DNA from: an uncultured Oscillospiraceae bacterium
GTDB lineage: Bacteria > Bacillota > Clostridia > Oscillospirales > Oscillospiraceae
DNA length: 39,700 bases
Assembly (NCBI GenBank): GCA_947589545.1
Contig: CANQBA010000037.1
Coordinates: 1 to 39,700 of the forward strand
Direction of reading: 5' to 3'
The notes beneath the pieces are model-generated. The model worked only from the letters and a program-made list of their open reading frames with translations. It made no database searches and was not told the DNA's origin. Positions within the stretch are counted from its first letter, which is position 1. Each line of letters starts with the position of its first letter. Positions 25,909 through 33,642 of the stretch are shown piece by piece. The position numbers and the translations under genes were made by a program.

Positions 25909-26844
25909 TCAGGACTGGGAGCAGCGGGCGAGGAGCTCGGCCCATTTGCGGTCTACATAGTCCTGGGCGGCCTGGATGGTCCACTCGTTGCCGGGCTTGA
26001 AGCAGTGCTTGAAGCGGCCCTGGAGATGCATGAACTCCTCCACGGGGAGCTTCTTTTTGGGCTCGTAGCTGAGGATCCACTTGCCCTCCACCACCTCGTA
26101 GAGGGGCCAGACGCAGGTCTCCACGGCCATCTTGCAGATCTGGGGCAGGAGCTCGGCGGAGTACTGCCAGCCGCGGGGGCAGGGGGCCATCACGTTGACA
26201 AAGGCGGGACCGGGGGTGTAGATGGCCCGGTGGGCCTTCTCGTGGAAGTCCTTGAAATTGCCGATGAAGGTGGTCTGGGCCACGTAGGGAATGTTGTGGG
26301 CGGCCATGATCACGGTGAGATCCTTCTTCTCCTGCTTCTTGCCAAGAGATTCCGTGCCCACGGGGGTGGTGGTGGCGTTGGCGAAGCGGGGGGTGGAGCT
26401 GGAGCGCTGGATGCCGGTATTCATGTACGCCTCGTTGTCGTAGCAGAAGTACACCATGTCGTGGCCCCGCTCCATGGCGCCGGACAGGGACTGGAAGCCG
26501 ATGTCGTAGGTGCCGCCGTCGCCGCCGACGGTGATGAATTTGTAGTCCTCGCGGAGCTTGCCCTTCTTTTGCAGGGCCTTGCAGGCGGCCTCCACGCCGC
26601 CGCAGACGGCGGAGGCGTTTTCAAAGGCGGAGTGGATGTAGCTGTCCTCCCAGGCGGTGTAGGGATAGAGGAAGGAGCTGACCTCCAGGCACCCGGTGGC
26701 GTTGCAGATGACGGCCTTGTCGCCCTCGTCTAAGGCCCGGGTGATGCCGCGGCAGACGATGCCCGCGCCGCAGCCGGCGCACAGCCGGTGGCCGGGGGCG
26801 AAGCGCTCGGGCTTGGAAAGCTCGACCTTGTGATTGTACGCCAT
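25909..26844 (-). CDS. porB: 2-oxoacid:ferredoxin oxidoreductase, beta subunit (thiamine diphosphate)
   Basis: A 311-residue catalytic subunit of a four-subunit pyruvate/2-oxoacid:ferredoxin oxidoreductase. Cysteines for the proximal [4Fe-4S] cluster are in HRLCAGCGAG, ATGCLEVS and APCPRGW. The thiamine diphosphate motif begins VGGDGGTYDIG and continues to DNEAYMNTG. It converts 2-oxoacid and CoA to acyl-CoA, CO2 and reduced ferredoxin, or the reverse. Substrate (pyruvate or branched chain) cannot be decided from the motifs; the Ile T-box upstream points to the latter. The start lies one base after the porA stop. Confidence 0.9.
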   Translation of the reverse strand: MAYNHKVELSKPERFAPGHRLCAGCGAGIVCRGITRALDEGDKAVICNATGCLEVSSFLYPYTAWEDSYIHSAFENASAVCGGVEAACKALQKKGKLREDYKFITVGGDGGTYDIGFQSLSGAMERGHDMVYFCYDNEAYMNTGIQRSSSTPRFANATTTPVGTESLGKKQEKKDLTVIMAAHNIPYVAQTTFIGNFKDFHEKAHRAIYTPGPAFVNVMAPCPRGWQYSAELLPQICKMAVETCVWPLYEVVEGKWILSYEPKKKLPVEEFMHLQGRFKHCFKPGNEWTIQAAQDYVDRKWAELLARCSQS

Positions 26845-26845
26845 C

Positions 26846-28045
26846 TCAAAGCACCTCCTCTTGGTTGCTGCGCTGGCCGAAGTGGATATACCGGGGGCCG
26901 GTCTCGCCGGTCTCCACGATCTTCAGAAGGTGCCGGTAGACCTTCTCAATGTCCTCCACCGCGCAGTCCCGGCCGGCCAGACCGTAGACCACATCGATCA
27001 TCTTCGGGGGGCTGGGCAGATCGTAGCAGGCGGAGCGCGTCTCGGCAAAGAGAGGGCCGCCGCAGCCGGAATAGCCCTCGCTCTTGTCCATGACGGCCAC
27101 GGCCTTCACGTTTTGAAGGGCTCGGGCCAGCTCCTCCATGGGGAAGGGGCGGAACACCCGGATCTTCACAAGGCCGGCCTTGACGCCCCGGGCCCGGAGC
27201 TTTTCGATGCAGGCCTTGGCGGTGCCGGCGGTGGAGCCGATGAGTACAAGTGCCACCTCGGCATCCTCCATGCGGTACTCCTCAAAGAAGCCGTACCTGC
27301 GGCCGAAGGTCTTCTCAAAATCGGCGGCCACGTCCAGGATCACCTTTTTGGCGTTTTTCATGGCCTCGGCCTGCATGACCTTGTGCTCCATGCAGAAGGG
27401 GCAGGAGTCGTAGGGCCCTACGGCCAAGGGGTGATCCCGGCCTACCAGGGCGTGCTCGGGGCGGTACTCGCCCACGAATTTTTTCACGTCCTCGTCGGAT
27501 TCCAAAAGGATGTTCTCCACGGCGTGGGAGGTGATGAAGCCGTCCTGGCAGATCATAATGGGGAGCCGGACGGAGGGGTGCTCGGAGATGCGCATGGCCT
27601 GGAGGTAGTTGTCGTAGGCCTCCTGGTTGTTCTCGGCGTAGATCTGGAGCCACCCGGCATCCCTGGCACCCATGGAGTCGGAGTGGTCGTTGTTGATGTT
27701 GATGGGGCCGGTCAACGTCCGATTGACGCAGGCCAGGGTGATGGGCAGGCGGCTGGAGGCCGCCACGTAGAGCACCTCGTACATGAAGGCCAGGCCCGCG
27801 GAGGAGGTGGCGGTCACGGCCCGGGCCCCCGCCGCGGCGGCGCCGATGCAGGTGGACATGGAGGAGTGCTCGCTCTCCACGGTGACGTACTCGGTGCCCA
27901 CCTTGCCGTCGGCCACGTACTGGGCGAAGTACTGGGGGATCTCGGTGGAGGGGGTGATGGGGAAGGCGGCGAAGACGTCGGGGTCGATCTGCCGCATGGC
28001 GGTGGCGATGGCCTCGTTGCCGGAAAGACGTTCACGGATGCTCAT
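26846..28045 (-). CDS. porA: 2-oxoacid:ferredoxin oxidoreductase, alpha subunit
   Basis: A 399-residue subunit carrying the pyrimidine-binding domain of the thiamine enzyme (AFPITPSTEIPQYFA, then VESEHSSMSTCIGAAAAGAR) and a transketolase C-terminal-like domain (VALVLIGSTAGTAKACIE, VAVMDKSEGYSGCGGP). The conserved Glu of VESEHSS activates the cofactor. ATG at 28045 has AGGAGG upstream and overlaps the porD stop by four bases, so the four subunits are translated as a coupled set in the usual order gamma-delta-alpha-beta. Confidence 0.92.
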   Translation of the reverse strand: MSIRERLSGNEAIATAMRQIDPDVFAAFPITPSTEIPQYFAQYVADGKVGTEYVTVESEHSSMSTCIGAAAAGARAVTATSSAGLAFMYEVLYVAASSRLPITLACVNRTLTGPININNDHSDSMGARDAGWLQIYAENNQEAYDNYLQAMRISEHPSVRLPIMICQDGFITSHAVENILLESDEDVKKFVGEYRPEHALVGRDHPLAVGPYDSCPFCMEHKVMQAEAMKNAKKVILDVAADFEKTFGRRYGFFEEYRMEDAEVALVLIGSTAGTAKACIEKLRARGVKAGLVKIRVFRPFPMEELARALQNVKAVAVMDKSEGYSGCGGPLFAETRSACYDLPSPPKMIDVVYGLAGRDCAVEDIEKVYRHLLKIVETGETGPRYIHFGQRSNQEEVL

Positions 28046-28353
28046 TGGTGTACCTCCTGTTCCATGGTGATGGCCGCGAAGGGGCAGACCTTCCAGCAGA
28101 TGCCGCAGCCCTTGCAGTGGTCATAGTCGAAATCCGTCCGCTTTCCCGCCTTGACGGGGATGGAGGAGTCGGGGCAGAAGGGGGCGCACAGCAGGCACTG
28201 GCGGCACTTTTGCGGATCCCACACGGGCCGGTTGGAGCGCCACTCGCCGGTTTTCGTAAGCCGGGAGGTGCCGCCCTCGTAGATCTCCCCGCCGGGAGTC
28301 ATCTCCTGCCAGGGGGACTGTTCGTTGATGTTTTCGGCCTTTTGGAAGCTCAT
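28042..28353 (-). CDS. porD: 2-oxoacid:ferredoxin oxidoreductase, delta subunit (2x[4Fe-4S])
   Basis: A 103-residue ferredoxin-like subunit with two cluster motifs: CRQCLLCAPFCPDSS and CKGCGICWKVCPF. It carries electrons from the thiamine site to external ferredoxin. The N-terminal part (residues 1-40) contains GGTSRLTKTGEWRSNRPVWD, common to PorD. Overlaps both neighbours by four bases. Confidence 0.94.
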   Translation of the reverse strand: MSFQKAENINEQSPWQEMTPGGEIYEGGTSRLTKTGEWRSNRPVWDPQKCRQCLLCAPFCPDSSIPVKAGKRTDFDYDHCKGCGICWKVCPFAAITMEQEVHQ

Positions 28354-28931
28354 AAGCCCCGTACCTCCTTCATGGATTCTATGAGACAGCTCATGTTGCC
28401 CTCGATGACCTGGGGCTTGGTGGCGAATTTGTGGTGGAAGGACGCCTCCATATCGGCGATGAACCGGTCGGGATCCAGCACGCCGCTGACCTTCACGATG
28501 GCCGCCAGCATGGGCGTGTTGGGGAAGTACCGGCCCAGGTACTGCTCGGAGATCTTTCTGGCGTCGATGGTGCAGACCTTCCCGGTATAGCCCCGCAGGA
28601 GGGGGCGAAGCTCCTCCGGCTCCCGGGGAGAGTTGATGACGATGGCTCCCTCGGGATCCAGGCCCGCCGTCACGTCCACGGCGTGGAGGAGAGATTCGTC
28701 CACCACCACCACATAATTGGGGTTGTAGATGTTGGAATGAATGGTGCAGGGGAGGTCGCTGATGCGGTTGTAGGCGGTGATGGGCGCGCCCATCCGCTCA
28801 GGGCCGTATTCCGGGAAGCCCTGGACGTGCTTGCCGGAGGCAAAGGCGGCGTCGGCCAGCAGGAGACATGCCGTCTTGGCCCCCTGCCCTCCCCGCCCGT
28901 GCCAGCGGATCTCGGTCATGGTCTTGTTCAT
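28350..28931 (-). CDS. porC: 2-oxoacid:ferredoxin oxidoreductase, gamma subunit
   Basis: A 193-residue subunit with the family signature EIRWHGRGGQGAKTACLLLA, then FPEYGPERMGAPITAYNRIS and TIDARKISEQYLGR. The gamma subunit binds CoA and closes the active site. ATG at 28931 has GAGGT six bases upstream; upstream in-frame starts lie inside the T-box terminator. First gene of the operon, directly downstream of the riboswitch. Confidence 0.94.
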   Translation of the reverse strand: MNKTMTEIRWHGRGGQGAKTACLLLADAAFASGKHVQGFPEYGPERMGAPITAYNRISDLPCTIHSNIYNPNYVVVVDESLLHAVDVTAGLDPEGAIVINSPREPEELRPLLRGYTGKVCTIDARKISEQYLGRYFPNTPMLAAIVKVSGVLDPDRFIADMEASFHHKFATKPQVIEGNMSCLIESMKEVRGL

Positions 28932-28951
28932 GGAACTACCTCTTTTCATTG

Positions 28952-29190
28952 AAAAAAGCGCCCGCCCCGTAAAGGGACGGACGCCATAAGTTGACACCGT
29001 TGTACCACCCGTTACTGCGTACACATCGATACGCGCCTCCTGTAACGGGGAGAACCGTCAGCGCCTACTCCAAGTCTGTTTGGGGCTGAAACTCCGGAGT
29101 GATTTTCGGACAGGCCCTCCGGCGCCGGATTTCCACCATCCACCGGCTCTCTGCGGCCTCGGGCAAGCCTACTGTCTCCATCATCGTCTT
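28952..29190 (-). promoter_or_regulatory. T-box riboswitch, probable tRNA-Ile specifier
   Basis: Read on the minus strand, Stem I starts at GGAGACAGTAGGC and has the distal AGAGAGCCGGTGGATGGTGG module. The specifier region is GTCCGAAAATCACTCCGG; the codon followed by A is ATC (29101-29103). Stem III follows. The T-box bulge is GGGTGGTACAACGG (about 28997-29010), where UGGU would pair with tRNA ACCA, giving discriminator A73. ACGG and GGG in this segment can pair with CCGT-CCC further on to form the antiterminator. The competing terminator is a 12-bp stem GGCGTCCGTCCC-TTTAC-GGGGCGGGCGCT region, followed by six Ts (28952-28957). Uncharged tRNA should allow read-through into porCDAB. Confidence 0.9.
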
Positions 29191-29213
29191 TGCTTCTTTA
29201 AATTGTGTTATGT

Positions 29214-29242
29214 ATTGTACCCCTCGCCGGTGGCGCTGTCAA
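29214..29242 (-). promoter_or_regulatory. Consensus promoter of the T-box/por operon
   Basis: TTGACA (29237-29242), a 17-bp spacer and TACAAT (29214-29219) on the minus strand, just upstream of the T-box. Confidence 0.88.
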
Positions 29243-29328
29243 GGTACATCTTTGACAAAAAAGGCGGTTCTCCGCGCCGAAAATCCGGTTTTCAGTCCAA
29301 AACGGCGGGGGACGGGAACCGTCGGGCT

Positions 29329-30225
29329 TTACGCTCTCCCGCAGACGATCCAGGGGGCGGGCTCGGCGTCGAAGGTGTTTTTGGAGGTGAGCTTGGAGAC
29401 GGAGATCTGCAGCACCTCCACGTCCGTAAGGCCGTATTGGCGCAGACGGTCGGGCAGGGAGGCGGCGCACCGGAAGTCCAGGGTGTAGATGACGAACTCC
29501 ATGGCGGGGTTGAGCTTCAAAAGGCACTCCATCTCCTGCTCCATGCTGGCGGAGGCCACCAGGAAGGTGAGCGCGGGTACCGGCAGGCCCTCCATGGTCT
29601 TTCCGTCCACATGGTCGATGACGGTGATGTTGTTGAGGCCGAACTGATGGGCGTTCTCCTCCACGGTGCGGCGGTCGCGCTGGCTGTACTCCACGGCGAT
29701 GACTGTGCCCTCCGGGGCCAGGATGGCCGTCTCCACGGCGATGGAGGCCCCGCCGATGACGCAGACCGTGTCGGCGCTGGAGACGTGCATCTTGTTCAGG
29801 ATCACCGCCCGGATCTCACTGCCCACATAGTGGACGGAGCCCCGGAAAAAGTCGGAGTTGCGCATACCGATCTTGGTGGTGGAGCGGGCGTTGGGGTTCA
29901 GGATCAGCATCCCGGCGGATGCGTTGATGCCCCGGTTGATCATGTCCTTCACCTGGGAGCAGAGGATGGGGCCGGAGGGCTCGCTGCCCTCGTTGTACCA
30001 GACCTGGCACTCCCCTAACCCCGCGTCCCACATGCGGTAGAAGATGTCCGGGTGGCCCGCCTCGGTGAACACCAGAACGGCGGGGCGGGACTCCACCGTG
30101 GGGATCAGGTTCTTGTTTTTGCGGGTGATGTCCAGGATCTTGACCTTCTCCAGATCCACCTGCATGTTTTCGGCGAAATAGGTGAGCCAGGCCAGAATGT
30201 GGGCGTTGGTGAACATGTTTTCCAT
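29329..30225 (-). CDS. CbiT/CbiE-like class I methyltransferase with altered SAM loop
   Basis: A 298-residue protein. Residues 1-110 resemble the C-terminal half of a CbiE/precorrin-type domain (PAVLVFTEAGHPDIF, AGLGECQVWYNEG). Residues 115-290 resemble the CbiT precorrin methyltransferase: RNSDFFRGSVHYVGSEIRAVIL, then the SAM-binding loop, then GTVIAVEYSQRDRRTVEENAHQFG. The loop reads CVIGGASIAVETA instead of a DIGAGTGSVSIE-type motif, losing the leading Asp and a Gly pair. No cobalamin genes are nearby. GGAGGG lies six bases before the ATG. It has its own promoter and ends before the T-box promoter, so it is not part of the por operon. True activity is uncertain. Confidence 0.65.
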   Translation of the reverse strand: MENMFTNAHILAWLTYFAENMQVDLEKVKILDITRKNKNLIPTVESRPAVLVFTEAGHPDIFYRMWDAGLGECQVWYNEGSEPSGPILCSQVKDMINRGINASAGMLILNPNARSTTKIGMRNSDFFRGSVHYVGSEIRAVILNKMHVSSADTVCVIGGASIAVETAILAPEGTVIAVEYSQRDRRTVEENAHQFGLNNITVIDHVDGKTMEGLPVPALTFLVASASMEQEMECLLKLNPAMEFVIYTLDFRCAASLPDRLRQYGLTDVEVLQISVSKLTSKNTFDAEPAPWIVCGRA

Positions 30226-30266
30226 GACAGTCCCTCCAAATGAAAAGATAGGGGCGCGTTTCCACT

Positions 30267-30295
30267 ATTATATCATACTGTTAAGATATTTTCCA
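30267..30295 (-). promoter_or_regulatory. Promoter for the CbiT-like gene
   Basis: TGGAAA (30290-30295), a 17-bp spacer and a perfect TATAAT (30267-30272) on the minus strand, 42 bases upstream of the start codon. Confidence 0.65.
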
Positions 30296-30441
30296 CTGTA
30301 TTTTGGCACGTATCGTCCATTTTGTTCCCGGCGCGGCCACGCCTTTGCCAAAATCGCCTTGCCTATCAAAAAAGCTGTTATTTTGGCGCGGTTTTGTCGT
30401 CTTAGTAGGTAGACGCGTCTGATCATCGTGAGAAGAAGGGG

Positions 30442-31011
30442 GTGAAGGCCATTACGGATGAGGATATTCTCGCGTTGTATTGGCGGCGCGACAGCGGCGC
30501 CATTGACGCGACAAACAGGGCATACGGGTCATATTGCTATGCCATCGCCAACGGAATCTTAAATAGCCCTGAGGACGCGGAGAAATGTGTAAACGACACG
30601 TGGATGCGGGCCTGGAACGCCATTCCGCCGGAGCGCCCACAAAGACTTCGCATATTCCTCGCAAAAATCACAAGGAATCTGGCCTTTGATCAATTCAAGC
30701 GCCGGTTCGCGCAAAAACGCGGGAGCGGAGAGATCTGCCTCGCCCTGGAGGAGCTGGAGGAATGTATCGACGCGGGGGCGGATCTGGAGTCGGAGGTCAT
30801 GGCAAAGGAGCTTCATGAGAGCATCAACGGCTTTCTCCACGGACTGCCCGGGCGGGAGCGGGATATCTTTCTAAGGCGGTACTTCTTCGTGGAGCCAACG
30901 GACACCATTGCCGCCCGGTACGGGATGACAAGGAGCGCCGTCCTCATGACGCTGTCGCGCACGCGGCAAAAAATGAAGCTTTTTTTGAAGAAGGAGGGTC
31001 TTATAGGATGA
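30442..31011 (+). CDS. ECF-type sigma factor
   Basis: A 189-residue sigma-70 family factor. Region 2 shows YCYAIANGILNSPEDAEKCVNDTW (cited in part) and LAKITRNLAFDQFKRR; region 4 shows LPGRERDIFLRRYFF and a helix-turn-helix ending YGMTRSAVLMTLSRTR. The start is uncertain: GTG at 30442 has AAGG only two bases upstream. The stop overlaps the next gene by ATGA, so the downstream membrane protein is its likely partner or anti-sigma factor. It directs RNA polymerase to a regulon that cannot be read here. Confidence 0.88.
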   Translation: MKAITDEDILALYWRRDSGAIDATNRAYGSYCYAIANGILNSPEDAEKCVNDTWMRAWNAIPPERPQRLRIFLAKITRNLAFDQFKRRFAQKRGSGEICLALEELEECIDAGADLESEVMAKELHESINGFLHGLPGRERDIFLRRYFFVEPTDTIAARYGMTRSAVLMTLSRTRQKMKLFLKKEGLIG

Positions 31012-31892
31012 CGGGAAATAAACTTTTTGAGCTCATCGGAGCGGCGGAGGATGAGCTGTTGGAGCAGAGTGATTGGAGCGTTCAAAAGAAGAAGCCCGGC
31101 CTCAGGGTCAAAACGGCGTTGGCGGTCGCCGCTGCTGTTGCGGCCCTTTTAGCGGCTATCGGAACTGCGGCGGCGGTGATGAGTGTCGATCCTGTGAGCC
31201 TCATTGAAAACGCCTTTGCCAAAAAAGGGATTAACGAGGGGCCGAAGCAAATCCAGGAGCAAATCAAGAACGGCGAATGGGTCACCCTCAACGGAGACAA
31301 TGTGGCGGTGATCGTGCCGGAGTCTCCCGTCAGGATCCTGCTCAGCGCCGACGGAGGCGAGACCTGGCGGGAATCCGTGGTGGAGGGAAGCGACCGCCAC
31401 ATTTTCTACGGCGAAGAGCAGAAGGGCTTTTTCCCCCGGGGCGGTTTTATCGGCTTCTTTGGCGACAACGGCGGCTATCTGGTGCTGACCGCCAGTGTGG
31501 CCATGGGCGACCAGCCCATGATGATCTATCTGACCGACAACGGCGGCGAGACGTGGACGGAGATCGGGAATCCTTACGACGCGGGAGAGCACGCCCGCGT
31601 TCTCACCGGAGCGGGGTTTTCCACGGAGGACATCGGGTTCATCAGCTACCGATACTATGAGGACGCGGGGCCGGACATCTGGTGGACCCGCGACGGCGGA
31701 GAGACCTGGGAGAAGCTCCCTGTCAGGCTTCCCGACGGATACACGGAGGACTACCGCTTCACGCCGCTGACTCCCGGCTTTGACGGCGCCAAGGGCGTCT
31801 ATCCCATCAAAGTCCTGGATCCGCAAACGGGCAGGGAGGATATGATCGCCATGCGCAGCGACGATTTTGGAATGACGTGGAGCTTTGAGTGA
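31008..31892 (+). CDS. Membrane-anchored Asp-box protein, putative partner of the ECF sigma factor
   Basis: A 294-residue protein. Residues 1-32 are cytoplasmic (NKLFELIGAAEDELLEQSD), residues 35-58 form one Ala-rich membrane helix, and the rest is outside. The exterior has four Asp-box-like turns (S/TxDxGxTW): SADGGETWRE, TDNGGETWTE, TRDGGETWEK and SDDFGMTWSF, as in sialidase and YCF48-like beta-propellers. Translational overlap with the sigma gene and the N-terminal region resembling those of clostridial sigma-associated membrane proteins suggest an anti-sigma/sensor role. No zinc anti-sigma motif is visible. The ligand, possibly a glycan or peptide, is unknown. Confidence 0.72.
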   Translation: MTGNKLFELIGAAEDELLEQSDWSVQKKKPGLRVKTALAVAAAVAALLAAIGTAAAVMSVDPVSLIENAFAKKGINEGPKQIQEQIKNGEWVTLNGDNVAVIVPESPVRILLSADGGETWRESVVEGSDRHIFYGEEQKGFFPRGGFIGFFGDNGGYLVLTASVAMGDQPMMIYLTDNGGETWTEIGNPYDAGEHARVLTGAGFSTEDIGFISYRYYEDAGPDIWWTRDGGETWEKLPVRLPDGYTEDYRFTPLTPGFDGAKGVYPIKVLDPQTGREDMIAMRSDDFGMTWSFE

Positions 31893-31951
31893 TCTCAAAG
31901 GCGAAGAAAAGGGCGCGGCGTCCCGAGGGAACCACGCCCGAAAGTTAAGAT

Positions 31952-32623
31952 TCAAGATTTTGGAGAACCGTTCTTTTTTACATATGTAAAAAACGAGATC
32001 ATATTATATCCCGCGTGGGCGATGACGCAGCAGAGGATCGAATCTGTCCAAAGGTAAAGCAGGCCCAGGACGAGGCCGCAGATCAGCGCGGAGAGCGTTT
32101 GCACCATGTTGAAATGGAGCAGCGCGAAAACCGCCGAGGACAGCAAAAGCGCGGGGGCAGTCCCATAGCTTGCCGATAATCCGCCCAGCAAAAAGCCCCG
32201 CGTCAGGAGCTCCTCCATCAACGGCGCGAGGACGCAGACCTGGAGAAAGCCGATCACCGGCGCTTCGCTCAAGCGCCGAAGCGTCTCCCGATAGCGCTCC
32301 TCGCTCCCCGGGGCCATGCCCTCGAAAAGGGGGTCTAAAAACCTGCCCAAAAGAACGGTCAACGCCGCCGCACAGCCTGCCGCCAGGCCCATGCCCGGAA
32401 GCGTAACGCCGTAAGTCAGGTCAAGCCGAAAAGAACTTTTTGCGCTCAACAAAAGCAAAAAGCCGCCCATACAGAGAGCTTCTGAAAACAGATTCAGGAG
32501 CCGGGCGTACCTTGGCGCCGCTTTTCTCCATACCGCCACATCCAGAAGCGTATAGAACAGCATGACGCCGGCCCACGCGAGGATCCACAACGCGCTCTCC
32601 CCGATGGAAATACCGTTATCCAT
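31952..32623 (-). CDS. CPBP family intramembrane metalloprotease
   Basis: A 223-residue membrane protein with six or seven helices and the CPBP/Abi catalytic motifs: MEELLTRG with E137 and E138, LLHFN with H170, and AHAGYN near residue 205. These proteases cleave prenylated or bacteriocin-related peptides; in Firmicutes many are linked to bacteriocin immunity. It is co-directional with a small membrane-protein gene seven bases upstream, probably forming a two-gene unit. Confidence 0.88.
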   Translation of the reverse strand: MDNGISIGESALWILAWAGVMLFYTLLDVAVWRKAAPRYARLLNLFSEALCMGGFLLLLSAKSSFRLDLTYGVTLPGMGLAAGCAAALTVLLGRFLDPLFEGMAPGSEERYRETLRRLSEAPVIGFLQVCVLAPLMEELLTRGFLLGGLSASYGTAPALLLSSAVFALLHFNMVQTLSALICGLVLGLLYLWTDSILCCVIAHAGYNMISFFTYVKKNGSPKS

Positions 32624-32630
32624 AGACCCT

Positions 32631-32945
32631 TTATAAAACCGCGAACCCGACGACCAGGATCAGGGACAAGGCCATTCGGATGATGTGGTGCCGTATGTGC
32701 ACCTGCCCGCTTTTGACCCCGTTCCGAAGCGCGGCGGCGCAAATGGCGGCACAGCCAAAAAGCGCGACGGCCCAATCCGCCCGCTGATCCAGGATGTTGC
32801 AGAGTACGGCGGCCAGCAGAAGCGCGGAGCCGGCAATCATGAGGATGGCGGGGCCCGATTTTTTCTCTTTTTTCAGTTGGCTGAAGGCGGCGGCCGTGGA
32901 TAGACCGCCAAAAAGGACGCTTACGGCGCACAGCGGGATTTGCAT
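32631..32945 (-). CDS. Small membrane protein, unknown
   Basis: I do not recognise this 104-residue protein. It has three or four hydrophobic helices (about 4-20, 32-52, 58-72 and 85-103) with basic residues in the first loop (QLKKEKK). GGAGG lies about ten bases before the ATG at 32945. It is followed after seven bases by the CPBP protease gene, so a joint membrane function is possible but not shown. Confidence 0.7.
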   Translation of the reverse strand: MQIPLCAVSVLFGGLSTAAAFSQLKKEKKSGPAILMIAGSALLLAAVLCNILDQRADWAVALFGCAAICAAALRNGVKSGQVHIRHHIIRMALSLILVVGFAVL

Positions 32946-33096
32946 TTGCGGCTTTCCTCCAAAATCAGCAGTATTGAGGTTTGGTTACGCATTTGAAATT
33001 CGCGGTTCAATAAAACGATCGCGGTTTTGCCCCGGTAAATCGCGCCGCCTCACCTCCGCGCCCGGTTTGGCGTAAGATGGCTGTGAGGTGATTCCT

Positions 33097-33534
33097 TTGG
33101 AAAATAAAATGCCTTCAGCCGCCGCCCGTATCCAAGGCGGGGAGCGGTATCCGAAGCTTACCGGGTCGGTTCGGTTCTTTCCCAGGTGCGGAGGGACGCT
33201 GGTAGTCGCGGATATTGCGGGCTTGCCTGATACGGACGCCGGCTTTTTCGCTTTCCACATTCACGAAGGGGGCGATTGCCGCGGCAATGGCTTCCCCGAC
33301 ACGGGTTCCCATTATGATCCGGCGGGCACGGAGCATCCGCGTCACGCGGGCGATCTCCCGCCGCTGCTTAGTGATCGTGGGAGGGCGTACTGTCAGGTGC
33401 TGACAGGCCGGTTCCGGGTGAGCGATGTCATAGGAAAAACCGTTGTTATCCATGGCGATCCGGACGATTTCAAAACCCAGCCGTCAGGGAACGCGGGGGA
33501 GAAAATCGCCTGCGGCGTCAATCGCCGCGTTTGA
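33097..33534 (+). CDS. sodC: Cu/Zn superoxide dismutase family protein, no signal peptide
   Basis: A 145-residue SodC-like protein. All metal ligands are present: H54 and H56 in AFHIHEGGDC, bridging H72 in GSHYDP, H80 and H83 in EHPRHAGD with D86, and H119 in VVIHGDPDDF. The disulfide pair C61 and C139 (KIACGV) is kept; the active-site Arg position is Lys136. The Zn loop between H80 and H83 is shorter than in eukaryotic enzymes. TTG at 33097 follows GAGGTGA by five bases. No signal peptide is present, which is unusual because bacterial SodC is normally exported. It dismutates superoxide, so a role in oxygen tolerance is likely. Confidence 0.88.
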   Translation: MENKMPSAAARIQGGERYPKLTGSVRFFPRCGGTLVVADIAGLPDTDAGFFAFHIHEGGDCRGNGFPDTGSHYDPAGTEHPRHAGDLPPLLSDRGRAYCQVLTGRFRVSDVIGKTVVIHGDPDDFKTQPSGNAGEKIACGVNRRV

Positions 33535-33642
33535 CAGCGGGGGATCCGGATAAAAGGGCGACGACCGCCGCCGGCCTTCCGAAACATTGACCGCGCCGTA
33601 CAGAATCGCCCGGATCCGTTTGTCCGCCTCTCCGGCCCTTCG

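Noticed and set aside
24356-26080. 574-residue minus-strand open frame
   Set aside because: Opposite the MATE gene across its membrane helices; His/Pro/Gly/Gln-rich shadow with no motifs, although it runs into a real porB region on the same strand in another frame.
29101-29106. Asn (AAT) as T-box specifier
   Set aside because: It would be followed by C rather than the usual A, and the bulge base U pairs with A73, whereas tRNA-Asn normally has G73.
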